Assembly (NCBI RefSeq): GCF_023343835.1
Contig: NC_064438.1
Location: forward strand, 13,993,077 to 14,057,076
DNA length: 64,000 nucleotides
Direction: 5' to 3'
DNA from: Lagopus muta
Taxonomy: Eukaryota; Chordata; Aves; Galliformes; Phasianidae
The position numbers were made by a program, and so were the translations under genes. Under the pieces are notes generated by a model. That model did no database searches, was not told the origin of the DNA, and was given only the letters and a program-made list of their open reading frames with translations. Shown one piece after another: positions 23,801 to 35,964 of the stretch. Position 1 is the stretch's first letter, and the number at the start of each line of letters is the position of its first letter.

Positions 23801-25739
23801 GGAGGCTCATGTTTGGGGAGGACTTCAAAAACATGAACTCTTGGGGGACCGTGAGGGTTTGCTGCTGTTACTTCCTACAAAGAGACAAATATTTCTCCAG
23901 GGACATCCTGATAGGAAGATTGTGCCCACAGAGGGATGTGGGGGGAGAAAAACGAGTGAGGCAGATAACACTGACAGACTCTGTGGCTCCCTTGGAGCAA
24001 TGCAGAGGGCACATCCTTCTGCTTTTTGCTGAGCAAAGCACAAGCCAACAAGTTACTCTGCCAAGGATGCTGTGGAGCATCACAGCAGGCTCAAGAGGGA
24101 CCACTACACTTTGCATCAAGGAGCAGGAGGGTATGTCTGGCATCACGCTGGAACCCCCAATGCTTTACAGATGTGGCTCCAAACAGCCATCTTTGCTCTT
24201 GTTTCTGTGTCAGCTCTGTACTCATGCACGTCAGAAGAGCCTAAAACCTGTTCAGTGTAACTGCTCTGCCTGCAGTCACCTTAGGATAGATGAAAGCAGA
24301 GTGGAAGCTTAGCACTCTTCACAGCTCTGTGTCTTGAAGCCAGAAGCCTCGAGGCATTCACGAACTGAAGGAACTTGCACCTTGCTGCAAGGCTTAAGAA
24401 GGAGGAAACAACTGCAAAAGAGGCTGTGCTTGGAAAGGAAACTGCCTGCTCTCCTATTCATTCCTGTGAGCATTAGTGGGGTTATTTGGATGTAAAGAGT
24501 GGATTAAATCCCTTGCACATCTTCGCACCCTCCTTCCTCCATAGAGGGAGGGAGGCACTGAAGCTGGAGAACACAGCACCAATGTCAGATCTCAGCCCAG
24601 TGAAGAGCTAAAAGCCCTGATCAGGACAAACGTCATCACAAAGTTCCCCTGGTAGAAGCCAATGTGAGTTTATGGGATGCCAAAAGTCCCAAGCTGAAGG
24701 AGGAGGAACTTGGGGACATCGTTCAAGAGAGGAAAACACCTCTGGCTCCGGCTGAGCCAATTCTGGGCTCCCTTTGTGTGCACAAGGTGTGTGTGCTTCC
24801 CCTCACTCATTTCCCACCTCATAGAGCTTCCATGCCACTGCCCTATGGCCAGGGGGCAGAGATGATGTGACTGTAGGAGCCCATGTCCCTTTCAAAGCAC
24901 AAAGTTCATTTGAGAGGCGAGGTGTAGAGCCTGCATTATTGGCTGGGGGGAGAAGCATGTCCAAATAACCCCACCCTGGCATCTCCCTCTGCCTGCTGGA
25001 GCCCAGCAGCACAGGGCAGCCCAGAGATGCCCAACACACCATGTTCACCCTGCGCTTTCTTGTTCTGCATTCCCCTGTCTCAGGAGCTCAGTTAAACACA
25101 CTGAGGTGAGCAGTCCAGCTGAGAACAGAGAAAAGAACAAACCCTGCCAGCACCAGCTGCTAGAGGAGCGTCCTGGGATTATTTCCAGTCAAATAGCAGT
25201 GAGTGCACAGATGGAACCCCAGTGCCAGCACACATCCTCCTGGGCTCAGCCTGGGCTGTAGGTGGGAACAGACCGCACAGCTTACCGCTGCCTCACGCCC
25301 CGGCAATTGTAGGTGGAAAGGAAGGGTCAGAGCGCTGCTGGGATGCACTGCATCAGCCGAGCACCACCAGCTCACAGAATTACAAATGCACATCAGCTCA
25401 AGCACAGCACACATTTCAGGGGGGAAAAAGCCCCTCTGTCTCAGGTGAGTGTCACGGCGCGGTTGCGCTCAGTTATTCCAGTTGCGCTCTCCTGGAAAAG
25501 CCATCAGCAAGTTCTGATCTGCTTTTCTCATATCGTTCGGGAGGTGGGGGATCTATTCTCCTTCCTCCCAATTCACGGCGGAGCGGGGTAGGGCAGAAAC
25601 CCGGCGGATTTCAGGGGACGAGGGGTCGAAACAGAGGCAGAGGGTCGTGTGTCCCCACGCTCCCGTGCCTCGCCACTCACCTGATGAGGTTCTGCAGGCC
25701 CTGTTTGCTGGAGTTCCGTCTCAGCACCGCGCTGCTCAT
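5864..25739 (-). CDS. LSP1: Lymphocyte-specific protein 1 (LSP1), ten coding exons
   Basis: Coding exons, 5' to 3': 25681-25739, 15499-15651, 13634-13723, 11007-11208, 10313-10435, 8084-8127, 7882-7963, 7379-7519, 6655-6735, 5864-5953. Phases agree at every junction and give 1065 nt, 354 aa (human LSP1 339 aa). The start [20 protein letters not shown] joins [20 protein letters not shown]. Next come the [10 protein letters not shown] motif and a Glu-rich stretch (residues about 101-168), so the N-terminal half is acidic. The C-terminal half is basic and conserved: [15 protein letters not shown] (from 210), [56 protein letters not shown] and a final [21 protein letters not shown]1 is a cytoplasmic F-actin-binding protein of leukocytes and some mesenchymal cells; the basic C-terminal half carries actin binding. 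The start is the [11 protein letters not shown] type, like the S37/isoform-2 form of mammals. A leukocyte-type first exon was not found. Intron 1 is 10 kb and CR1-rich. Confidence 0.95.
10805..10962 (+). mobile_element. CR1 LINE 3' fragment
   Basis: Plus-sense CR1 tail in an LSP1 intron. It contains a GGCACATGCTGCCCAGAGG-like block and ends CAACCGTTCTGTGATTCTGT, the usual CR1 3' end. 5'-truncated and diverged. Confidence 0.7.
11298..11735 (-). mobile_element. CR1 LINE fragment
   Basis: Minus-sense CR1, read on + as TCATTAAGGTCAGAAAAGAC, then the GGGCAGCC block and CTGAGAAGCGATTATTCCTA, on into the further upstream part (AACTGAATACAG). It lies in the LSP1 intron just upstream of the exon at 11007-11208. 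Confidence 0.85.
15790..16495 (+). mobile_element. CR1 LINE, about 0.55 kb, interrupted by a second CR1
   Basis: Plus-sense CR1 running from CTTGGCACTGGTGAGGCTGC to CCAACCTTAATGATACTGCG. It is split at about 15953 by a separate CR1 tail that ends at about 16091, after which the host element resumes with GAAGCAGTTGAGGGAACTGG. It is in LSP1 intron 1, close upstream of the exon at 15499-15651. Confidence 0.85.
15953..16091 (+). mobile_element. Nested CR1 3' end inside an older CR1
   Basis: A 139-bp piece of a different CR1 subfamily (GGGCAGCCTGGTCTAATATT, then GAGGTCCCTTCCAACCCTGG) ends CATTCTGTGATTCTGTGA in the middle of the host CR1. It is 5'-truncated, as usual for CR1. No clear target-site duplication is seen. 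Confidence 0.75.
18207..18395 (-). mobile_element. CR1 LINE 3' fragment
   Basis: Minus-sense CR1 tail beginning (on +) ATTCATAGAATCGTTAAGGT, followed by the ACTAAGATCATCTAGTCC and CAGTGCCTCATCTCCATGG blocks. In LSP1 intron 1. Confidence 0.85.
19533..19650 (-). mobile_element. CR1 LINE 3' fragment, second subfamily
   Basis: Reads on + as TCGGAAGGGACCTTCAAAGG, CCATCTAGTCCAACTCCTG and AACAGGGACATCTACAGC. This tail type differs from the copy at 18207 and matches those at 26358, 34682 and 47065. In LSP1 intron 1. Confidence 0.75.
22547..22890 (-). mobile_element. CR1 LINE fragment
   Basis: Minus-sense CR1 with the 3' end (GAACCATCGAATCATCAAAA on +), the CAGTGCCACATCTCCATGG block and GAGATTTTTCCTAATACCC. 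In LSP1 intron 1. Confidence 0.8.
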
Positions 25740-25880
25740 GGTGCCGAGCCCGGCGGCCGGCTGCCGGCTCCCGCAGCCGCTCCCTGCCCGCACAGCCGCC
25801 CGGCGCCGCGCGTCCCCCCGCCCCGTCTTCAGGAAGTTCTGCAGCTGGTTTCCTTTTGTTTAGGCGAGCCCCCCCTGTTC
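25740..25880 (-). promoter_or_regulatory. LSP1: LSP1 promoter / 5' UTR, GC-rich, ETS-like site
   Basis: The DNA just upstream of the LSP1 start codon is GC- and CpG-rich, with no TATA box in register, as expected of a dispersed-start promoter. On + the sequence CAGGAAGT at 25830-25837 fits an ETS/PU.1 core, consistent with a myeloid-expressed gene. The exact transcription start cannot be placed. Confidence 0.5.
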
Positions 25881-26015
25881 CACCCCCCTCGTGTCTCCTC
25901 AACCTCCACCTCCTCCTCCTCTGCCTGCTGCAAACGTCAGGGAGAGCTCCGGGAGCAGGGCTGGATGCAGGCTGGGTGCTGCCTGTGAGCACAGTACAAA
26001 GCCAGCTTTCCTCGG

Positions 26016-26172
26016 GCTGCTACACGCTCCTCTCCCATCTCTCATTCATCTTCTCCATCTCTTCTCCCTCCCTGCTTCCCCTTTTTCCTTCATCTTTTCC
26101 CCCCTCCCCTCCCTTCCTTTTTTTTTTTTTTTTTCCCTCCACTCCTTCGTTTTTCCCTCCCTCCACCACTGC
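26016..26172. repeat. Polypyrimidine tract upstream of LSP1
   Basis: About 150 bp of almost pure C/T on +, including a T run near 26120-26135, some 280 bp upstream of the LSP1 start codon. Such tracts can adopt triplex structure. No function is demonstrated. Confidence 0.7.
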
Positions 26173-26357
26173 TTTTTCTATGATAAAAATGAGGAACAAA
26201 GCAAGCCGAGGGCTGCAGCCCGGGCTGGCAGCTTGTGTTCAAGCAACCAGCAGTAAATCACTGCTGGTCCATTCACATCAGGAGAAGCCTCGCCTCCCAG
26301 CACTCCCTGTGTACCCGGAGACAAACCAAGAGCTGAATTAATGCGAGAGGGCTTTAG

Positions 26358-26835
26358 TATCCTAGAATCATTTGAGCTGGAAGGGAACATTAAAGGCCAT
26401 CTGGTCCAACTCCCCTGCAATGAACAGGGACACCTATGCTAGATCAGCTGCTCAGAGCCCTGTCCAGCCTGACCTTGGGGCATTACAATGGATGGGGCAT
26501 CCACCACCTCTCTGGGCAACCTGCACTGGTGCTTCACTGCTCTGACTTCTTCCTTACATCCGATCTAAATCTTTACTCTTAGTTTGAAACCGTTTCCCCT
26601 TGTCCTGTCAGAACAGACTAGGCTAAAGAGTCTGCTCCCTTCCTTCTTACAGCACCCCCACTTTTAGATAATGAAAGACCACTACTAGGTCTCCCCGAAG
26701 CCTTCTGTAGTCCAGGCTGAATAACCCCAACTCTCTCAAGCTGTCTTAGTAGGAGATCATTTTTGTGTCCCTTCTCTGGATGACTCTAACATGTCCACGT
26801 CTCTCTTGTACTAAGGGAAAGCTCTTCTTGTGAGA
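26358..26835 (-). mobile_element. CR1 LINE fragment, about 480 bp
   Basis: On + it reads CTAGAATCATTTGAGCTGGA, GATGGGGCATCCACCACCTC, CCTTGTCCTGTCAGAACAGA and then GTCCAGGCTGAATAACCCCA. One of the longer copies in the window. Minus sense. Confidence 0.85.
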
Positions 26836-27271
26836 TGAGGACAACATCTAGACTTGGGAGCATGCCAATGAGCTGCACCCCACTCCTGTCCCCATAGCCC
26901 CCCTCACCTGCTCAAGTGGCTGACTTTCCCATGCCTCAGTTTCCCCAGCTGTCAAACAGAGGGGGAGTAAGAAGTCTGGCTTGTCTTTGGGACACCCTAA
27001 TATTTCAGGAGAATAAAGAATCATGTGAGTGATAGATGAGGAGCCAACAACACTGCCACTTGTGTTGCTGTGTTGCCAGATGCAGATGATTGCTCTTGCC
27101 TTCACACTGCATCATCATGGGATTAGTGTTTGGAAAAATAGATTAGCAAATAAAAATCAAGTCTTTTCCTCTTATTCTGACTTTACAGGGAAAGACCATC
27201 CCCTGCACTGCGCTAAGCTAACAGGTACCTGGACTTGTACAGGTTACTCCAGCCCTACCTTACAACCACAC

Positions 27272-27420
27272 ATAAGAATCATGGCTTGGAAAAGACCTCT
27301 AAGATCATCTAGTCCAATCACCAACCCATCATCACCATGCCCACTGAGCCACAGTACTCACAGCACAGCCTGCCTTCCTTCCCCTGTGGTAGGTGGGAAT
27401 ACTCATCTGTCTCTGAGATG
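27272..27420 (-). mobile_element. CR1 LINE 3' fragment
   Basis: On + it reads AAGAATCATGGCTTGGAAAA, CTCTAAGATCATCTAGTCC, then diverges after CATCACCATGCCCACTGAGC. Minus sense. Confidence 0.7.
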
Positions 27421-27971
27421 AGCCACCCTGCTTTCAACCTCACCTTCTTCCTGCTTTCAGCCCTTCTTACCTTATTTACTCATTTCTTTTCAGTCACTTC
27501 TGCAGAGCTGCTTCTTGCTGCCTGAAATGGGGAAGTTGCCCATGCAGTACACCCAGACACCTCAATAAAAAGGAAGTGTACCAAGCCCGGATCAGAGGGA
27601 TGTACCTCCCCTTCTCAGCTTCATTTCAAAACAATCTATTCAGTTTTTTGTTTTTTTTTTTTCTGCAGGTATTTACCAGACTTCCCCTTGGTGGTCATAA
27701 CAGAACCCTCAAAGCACAGTCTGACTCTGGCCTAGCTCTGTGGGTTCTTCAGATGCTGTCCCACTGTATTTTCTATTTCTAAATTTGGGGCTGGTGAGAA
27801 GTCAAAAGGGATTTACCAAAAAAGGCCTCTGATGTTCAGAAAGAGCATGTCCCAGCCCCACAGGCACTTACAGGAGCAATTAGACTTAGGCAAGTGAACA
27901 CTCCTTCTAACATCATCACAGTTGACCACACATTTAAAATGAAACACACACCTGCCAGACTTCCTTTATTA

Positions 27972-28190
27972 TAGAATCATTAAGGTCGGAAAAGACCACT
28001 AAGATCATCCAGTCCAACCCCACCATGCCTGCTGACCACATCCCTCAGTGCCACATCTCCACAGTTCTTGAACGCCTCCAGGTGCAGTGACTCCACCATC
28101 TCCCTGGGCAGCCTGTGCCAGCGTCTTATCACTCTTTCTGAGAAGAAATGTTCCCTAATATCCAACCTGATGCAACTTTAGACATTACTT
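27972..28190 (-). mobile_element. CR1 LINE 3' fragment
   Basis: On + it reads TATAGAATCATTAAGGTCGG, CAGTGCCACATCTCCACAG and TCTGAGAAGAAATGTTCCCT. Little diverged, so probably one of the younger copies here. Confidence 0.85.
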
Positions 28191-30714
28191 CTTGTCTAGA
28201 AAACACCCCCAAACCTGCCTATGATCTGAGACAGCCAAGAAGGCAAGGTGGAAGCATGACCACACTAGAGATGCATGCTTTCAGTGAGCAGTGCAAGGAG
28301 ACTCAGATGGATGAGTTCAGGATGAAGTACAGTAACAAAAAATTCATTCATCTCATTTTTTTCCCCTCGTTTTGGTGCAGTACATGCTAGGAGAACTGAC
28401 ATAAATCCTGCAGCAGAACTGCACCCAATACAGGAACAGAGGTGCCCAGAGCACCCAGGAACATGCTGCAGGCTACCAGAGAGCCTCCCTGAGATCTCAC
28501 CAGCAGCTGAGGAAAGGAAGAAGGTGAGAGATCGGCAGGGAGCATGTGGGGCTGGGCTGTTGTGGCAGGAGGAGGCGAGTCCCAGTGAGATAGGGCTGCA
28601 CCAGTTCCCGTTAATTACACAATCAGTCTGCTATGTAGGACTGATTGCAAAATCAGTTGGAGGCTAATGCGTGATCTAGGGAAGGGAAAAGAAAAACTAG
28701 AAGAAAAGACTTTACTGCTAACAGAGAAATACATCCCAACAAGTTTTCCCCAAATGTTCTGTAGGTTCCACAAGATGTACACTTTCACCACTGGCTTCCA
28801 CTTAGTGCAGCCCAGCTCACTCCATCAACACTCACTTTCAGGCAGCAAAACTCAGAAGCCAAAACAGTCAGAGATAATCCCAAGGAAATGAAGTGTCTAG
28901 CAGCCAAGAGAAGCAAGTTGTCCCTTTCTTGCATGAGAAGCTACCTGCAAGCTCCAGAAGTGTGCTGTCAAAAGAACAACCATATCTCAACTGTGTGATT
29001 AAGGTGGGGGTGCTTGATTTCTGGGGAGGAAAGAGCAGGATCTGAAAACAGAGAACCCAGCAGCTCTGGTGAGCATCAGAAAATGCCCTGGAGTGGAGCA
29101 GAGGGATGTACAGCTGTACTCAAGGGACCACCAGAAGGCAGAACAACCAGCTCCTGTAGATGTTCTGAACTTGCAAGAACACTCCCAAGCCAAAGCATGA
29201 CCCCATGGGTGTTGAAGGAAGTGGATGCTGTGGGTGGTAGCTGTCCCAGCAAGGATATTAGCCTGGCCCACAGGCTCTGAAGATCCAGAAAGTGCTAGGG
29301 AAAGGCTCTGGAGATACAAGCATGGCACTGGGCTCACCCTGCAGCACATGGGGCAGCCTCATGCAAGCAAGGGATGTCAGTGGCTGCAGGAGGATTGGCT
29401 CGCAAGAAGGAGCTCGTAGCACTGTGGGCCAAGTCCAGAGAGTCAACAAATACCATGTCATTGGGCTGAAGCACTTGGCTCAGGAACAACAGTGAGTTTC
29501 TTCCTATGACATCCAAAGAGACAGAAGGAGAAAGAGCAGCCCTCGCTCCTTACCCCATGGCTGCCTTCTCATCCACATGCAGGATGGAGGAAGGACCCAC
29601 CCTGTTCTGTCCCCATGGAGCATTTCATGGGCAGACCTTAAAACTAAAATCCCAAGGGTTCTCTTCATCCCATAGGGAGAGAGGAAATGCAAGTCTATGA
29701 GTCTGGAGAGAGAAGATACTTTGCTGCAGTGATGATACAAATCAGAAAAAATGATGAGGGGGCTGAGGGAGAAGGAAGCCAAAGGAAAATAACAGGGAGA
29801 AAGAGGCCAACAAAAGAGAAGGGTGTGAGCACAAACTAGGGCAGCCCAGCACCATTAAAACCTGAGGCAGCCAAGTGACTCAGGCAAGCTAGTTCAGCAT
29901 GTAGAGCCAGCACAGCTCCGGCAGCATGCACCATATCTTTATGCTATGTTAAATAGACAAAACCATTGGGAAAGAGATGGGAAAACAAAACAATAGTGTA
30001 AATAAGGCACTCCTGGCCCCTGCAGGTTGGATATTACAGGGCAAGAAAAGAACTTTCAGTCTCCTTGAAGCCAGTGTCGCCACTACAGGATCCATCTCCC
30101 CTGCAGGGCCACACAGCAGGACAAAGTTCCAGTCTGGATGAATATGCTATAGACAGCTGCTGCGGAGATCATCCCCTCACTGAGGACACTAGGAAATATC
30201 TATAAAAGGCCTTCTTACAGGATCATGTTGTCCTGTTGCTAGCTTTCAATCACAGAGGTGATCCCCGCCTAATCCCTGCTTCGTGCTGCCAGGCTGTTAC
30301 TCCAGAGGGGGTCAGGGTAGGCTAAGGGATAGGAAGACATCCCTGGATACCACCTGCCAACTCCACTTCCAAGACGCATCTATTGGGAAGACATATAACC
30401 TCAGATGGCCAGCATCCATCCACACTTCCCTTACTGGAACTGGGCAAAAAGATGGGAGCTACAATCCTGTGATTCTGTGATAGAGAAAAGTGGCATGATG
30501 TGGCGTATCCAAAAAGCCTGAAGCCTAATATTTGACTCCACAAAGATGAGCATAGTCTTTACTTGCCCAAAGTCAGCCCTCATAGCAAGTTGAGAGAAGC
30601 CTTCCTGTCTAGCATCAAGAGGCATGGAGCAAGGTAGGCACACGGGGCACCTGGAGCTGAATGAAGGACCGTGCCAACTGGAATAGGAAATGGGAGACAA
30701 ATGCCATCCCAAGA

Positions 30715-31045
30715 AATCATAGGAACACCAAGGTTGGACAAGATCTAAGATCATCCAGTCCAACCATCCATCTACCACCAATATTTCCCCACTAATTCCT
30801 GTCCCTTAGTACAATGTCTAAGTGTTTCTTGAATACATGCAGGGACAGTGACTCAACTACTTCCCTGAGCAGCTTGTTCCAGTTCCTAACCACTCTTTTG
30901 GAGAAAATTTTTTTCCTAATATCCAACCTGAACTTCCCCTGGCACAACCTGAAGCACTACCAGAGCAGGGGAGAACAAACTGAATATCCCAACAGTCTTT
31001 CCTTGGAGCACACTGCTGTCAGCTCCTGTTACGTGGAGGTGAGTG
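30715..31045 (-). mobile_element. CR1 LINE fragment
   Basis: On + it reads AATCATAGGAACACCAAGGT, TAAGATCATCCAGTCCAACC and TTCCTAATATCCAACCTGAA. Minus sense. Confidence 0.8.
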
Positions 31046-34000
31046 TCAACTGAAAGAGGCACTGATTTTGAGAGTGTTTCAATAATTGGTACAATTCATG
31101 TTATAAATTTTATTAGGGATTAGGAACTTGCGCTTCACAAACGGATGGTAGTGTGATTGCTTAGAATAGGTCAATAGTTCAGCTTTTTTTTAAATGCTAA
31201 TGGCTCTAGAGCAACATTTCTCTGGAAAGGAAACTGCTTTTGGAGCAGAAAAGGCACATGCATGCGCATGCACAGGGGAAGAGTTCATATTTTCCATCCC
31301 ATCTGGCAGGGACTTGATAAAACGAATTGCACACACTGTCTATTTAGCAGAAGCAAGCAACAGATACCTAGAGCTAGGAGAGGGGCTGCTTGCTAATGCA
31401 GAAAAAAATCCCTCACAAAGGATCCGCTTGCAAAATGAGCTTGTAAGGGAAAGAACCAAAGACCTCCAGCTGATGCAAACTGGCACAGCTTTATTGCAGA
31501 CAGTGGGATGGTGCTGATTTGCACTAACAAAAACATTCGGGCCTATACTTCCATGTGATAAGAAATCTGAATAAATTCAGCTCCAAACGAAGCAAGCTCT
31601 GCACATCTCAAAGCAGGTGCTCCCATGTGGCTCCAATCTTTCAGCCCCCTGGTGCAAGTGAGTCACCGATCACACCAATAATAGAAGAGCTCTGACTCTA
31701 TTTCCATCCATTAATAAATTCAGTGGGGTGTGCCCATCTGTTTTTCATCTTTGCCCATGTAGTCCCTGGACAGTCATCTCACACTGCTCCTTCGAAGTAG
31801 GGAAAATCCTGGGTGCTGCCAGCTGCCCTGCCCACACACCGCCCTGCAAAGCCCCAAGGAATCCCTCTGCAGACCTGCCCATGAAAAAGACAACTCTGAG
31901 CGCCGAAACCTGGGATTAAGACACTTCAGCAGCTTCCTCACACATCTGGTGCGCGTTAGGAGGAATACACTGGCAGGGAAAATGCACTCAGGCTCCAAGC
32001 AGGGCTGGTTAACCCTTTGGTGACTGCATCTCCATGGAGCACCCACAGAGCGTGGGAGTTGAGAAACACCTGCTAGTAACCAGGAGAGCTCAACTCAGAT
32101 CTCAGCAGTGGTTTTGGGAGCTCAGAGCAATTCTGTTGCCTAAACATAGGTGTCAAGTGTCATTGGAGATATGCAAGCCCTGTCAGGTGTCCCAGTAAGG
32201 GATTACCCATACCTGTTAACTGGCACAGTACAAATCCCATGGCTAAGGTGTTTCTTTCCCTTCATAAAGATGTCAACCTTGGTTCCCTGACCTTACAGTA
32301 AAGATAACCTTCCTCTTCGCACTGTGTGCCATGTGTATAGACTGCCAACTGATGATAGGTGATAGGGATGATGGGTGCAAGGCTGGGATGTTGGAGGGGT
32401 TTGGTGTCCCACCAACCAGAAGTCTCATCCCATCACAACAGTGGGTTTTGGCAAAGCCTCTTCCTGGCATTCTCTGGGTCTCCAGCTCTCCCAACCCAGC
32501 CTTCCCCCACTTTGCCTTCACACTCAGTTCCATAATAAGCTCTCTCCATAATCCTCAGAGAAGGGAATCCCACAGGCTTCAGAGCCAGATTCCAACTCAG
32601 AACGTTTTAAAACAACCTGCTGGAAAAACTCCCACTTTTTTCCCCCCTTTTCTACAGCCTTCCAGCCAGCACAGTCTTGTGCAATTAAAAATTCCAAATA
32701 AGATCTCCAGGGCAATCACCTACTTAACTAGTACACCAAACCCACGGCTTTACATGGCAATCCAGGCTCAGAGGCAAGCTTTCCTGAAAGTAGAAAGGGG
32801 CAGTAAAGGCACCTGATATGTCCCTATAATTAGAGGCAGCTCTTTATCCCTAACAACCCAGCCAGAGCACCTATATCCAATGTAGAAATGCTGAACTGCA
32901 TTGCCCAGTTTCATGGAATTTTCCAGCTGAACTCTGCTGGCCCTCCTTTGTTTGTTCTACTCCTTTTCACACCAATGCACCCAGCTGGGTCAGACTTGGA
33001 CCAGTTACTCCCAAGCAGGGATCAGCCATCCTTCCCTGAAGGAATCCAGTGTGCTGAGGACTTTCCCCATATCAGTTTTCCTGGCCAACCTGCTTACAGC
33101 TATGGGTATACTTAGCAACAAGAGTCATCTTAGCAAGGGCTCTTGAGGCTCCTCCTATGATCCAGAGAATTTGAGACAGCTGAGGCAAGGAAAAGCCTGA
33201 GGCTGCTGGCACAGCATCATCCTTCCCTTTCTGCTGACCATACATGGGCTGCTGAGGGCTTCCTGCAGCCCCAGCAAGAGGGAAACAGGGGAATTTAGGA
33301 GGTGATCTCTCATCTCACAGCCTGTAGCCCCACAGCAAAGCCTGCTTGTGAGCCATGCTCCAGTGGGATGTCCTGCAAGGCATCAGGTTCACACTGTTCA
33401 GTCTTCCCATAGAGAGATGGCAGCTCATGGAAGAGCATAACCCTAGTTTGCAAAGAGCTTTTGCCTAAAGTGAAGAGATCAGGAAGCTGATCTAGCCTCG
33501 GGTGAGAAAGGTAGCCCTAAGCAGCACACAAACACTTCCTCCCTTCATTTTGTGAGTGGAAATCATGAGAACCTAGCAACATTTAATTGCAACCAAAAGC
33601 AGGAGAAGTTCAGAGCTGCATAGGAAACCATTTCACAAATCAGGAAGGATGTCAATTCTCTGTTTTCCAAACCAAACATTACTTTGCTCTCTATTTTTTC
33701 CCCCATCATATTTAGTTTTTTTTTTTTTCATTTAAATTCAGCTGAAAAAGAAAGGTCTGCACCACACTTTGATCAACACTCACAAACACAACTTTGCAGC
33801 AAGTTTAATAAAATTTCACTGTTTTCAAAGAACAGATAACTTCCTACCTTATTTACAGGAAACTCCAGCAGGAAACAGAGAAAGGACAAAGTTGACCTTA
33901 CCTTAGCAACTGATGATGCTGCATGGCCCCACCTGAGCCAACACAACACAAATGAAGGCTTGGCTGTCCCAGATACCCCAACAACTGCTCCATCCTCCTG

Positions 34001-34681
34001 CTGGGTGTACAGAGCACTGCCTGGGATTGCATATGCCATGCTGAACCATCACCCCACTCCCCCAGCAGCAAACCCTTTTTATTTCTGCAGGCAGCTGAGC
34101 GTGCTGAGGCTTTGCACCTTTTGATGCTTCCAGTTAAGGCTTCAGCCAAGCCCAATTGCTGTCAAGTGTCAGCCAAAACACTGCAATCATTAGTGATGGG
34201 AGATGACACAGCTTTCTCCTCTTATTGTCACTCAGAGGGTGTTTTTCTGTCAACGTGAAGTGTGCTGCCTTTGGGAGAAATGTTAATATGAGCTTTGAAG
34301 CTGGAGAAGAAAACCAGGCAACCCCCCAAGCTCCATGGATGCTCAGACTAAACCCAGCGAGTCCCAGTCTGAATTCTTTTGTGTGATTTTCAGCCCATCT
34401 TATCTCTGCCTCCTTTATTAGGGGCAGCTGTAATTTGGTCTCTGCTGCTACCCTTTTCCCTTTTAACCTCCATGAAAAGCTGTCCATTGTAGAGCAAATT
34501 GATAAAGCAACAAAGCAGATCAGGGGAAGAGAGAGAGGTGTAAACTGACAAAAGACAGCAGACAGTCTGAAAAACGTCCCAGTTAATTCAGCTTACAGGA
34601 ATAGTCAACACAAAAAGAAATCAGACCCTCACAGAAGCATCATCTCTCAACCCCATCCCATAGCTGCATCCAGTGTCACAA

Positions 34682-34830
34682 GTCATAGAATCATTTGAGT
34701 TGGAAGGGACCCTTAAAGATCATTTGGTTCAACTCCCCTACAATGAACAGGGATGCCTACAGCTACATCAGGTTGCTCAGAGCCATGTTCAGCCTGACCT
34801 TGAGTGTCTCCAAGGACGTGCCCAGCAAAG
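34682..34830 (-). mobile_element. CR1 LINE 3' fragment
   Basis: On + it reads GTCATAGAATCATTTGAGTT, GGAAGGGACCCTTAAAGATC and ACAGGGATGCCTACAGCTAC. Minus sense. Confidence 0.85.
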
Positions 34831-35964
34831 ACAGCCGAGCCGTAGCAGACAGCAGGTAAAAGCAAGGGGGGCTTGGGTCAACTTCCTACTTTCAACTTCC
34901 TTCCTGCAAAAGCACTCCACTCATGTGCACACAGTGAGAGCAGCAGGGTTTGTCCCCACCTCATCTTAAAGATAGGTTTCAACAGCAAAGCACTAAGGCA
35001 GTTCTGAGTCTCATAGCCAGACCCCTCGCTAACCTTACATGTGGTGGAGGCCAGGTTTTCCATTGGATCAACATCCCATTGGCCTTGGAGTTCAATGGAG
35101 ATAGGACCCAGGAGAAGCCCAAATCTCGCCCTATCTGGAAGGCCTCTCCAAAAGCATCTGGCCACCTTTATGTCCCATGGATCCTCTTCATTTCAGCCCC
35201 ACAGGCTTCCTCCCCCACCAACAAACCCAGCTCCCATCCTCCCAGATTCACAGATGTTGGGCTCCCCAGCTTCACCTCTCGCTCTCCTGGAAGGATTCAT
35301 CTCCTGCTTGATCTGTGCCTCCTGCACCCTCCTGGCACTCCTCAGGGTCCGACATATCCCCTCCTGGCTGGCACGAAGGGATGATGCAAGAGGGTTCTGC
35401 CGCTGCTGCTTTGCTCTTCCTGCACTCAGCAGAAGTGAGCTGTGCCGGAAACTTTGTGGGCTGAGGGTTCAGGGGGGATGGGAGAGGAGCAGAGGGAATG
35501 CAAATTATTATTTTTTTTTAACAACTGTTTGGATTACTTTAAGGTTTTGCCTGTCAGAAGCTTCGAAAGTGGGAAGTGTTAAGCTAAGATGAAGGGACAG
35601 CGGGGGGCATGGTCATCCTCCCCCAACTCCCCACAGCAGTGAGAAGGGCAGCCCATCACTCTCCAGAGCCACTCATGGTTCAGGCACGGCCAATTTGGGG
35701 TAATACTGCAGCCTTAAACTGCAGCACCCTACAGTGAATTGGGCACCATCACCACAGGCACGAAGGTAGTCTTGGTCACACACCTCTCAAAATAACAACC
35801 CACTCTGCTTTGGGCAGTCAGCATATGCTGCCCCTGCCTCTGGAGATCCCCAACCTCTGGATATAGTTGTTGTGCACTGTCAGCATACTCTGTGTTCCCC
35901 CCATGCCCCGGCTGAAAGCTTCTACCTTTCAGCTATCACCTTTTACATCATGTTCTAGAACATT

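Noticed and set aside
23809-24312. 167-codon plus-strand open frame in LSP1 intron 1
   Set aside because: No domain, no splice signals in register and no conserved motif.
25222-25863. 213-codon plus-strand open frame across LSP1 exon 1
   Set aside because: It is antisense to the GC-rich LSP1 first exon and promoter, where stop codons are scarce. The protein resembles nothing known.
30455-30482. CCTGTGATTCTGTGATAG as an extra CR1 copy
   Set aside because: Only the terminal repeat-like words are present without a recognisable CR1 body, so it is not listed as an element.
34950-35592. Two overlapping plus-strand open frames of 144 and 183 codons
   Set aside because: Overlap in different frames and low similarity to any protein suggest a stop-poor chance region.
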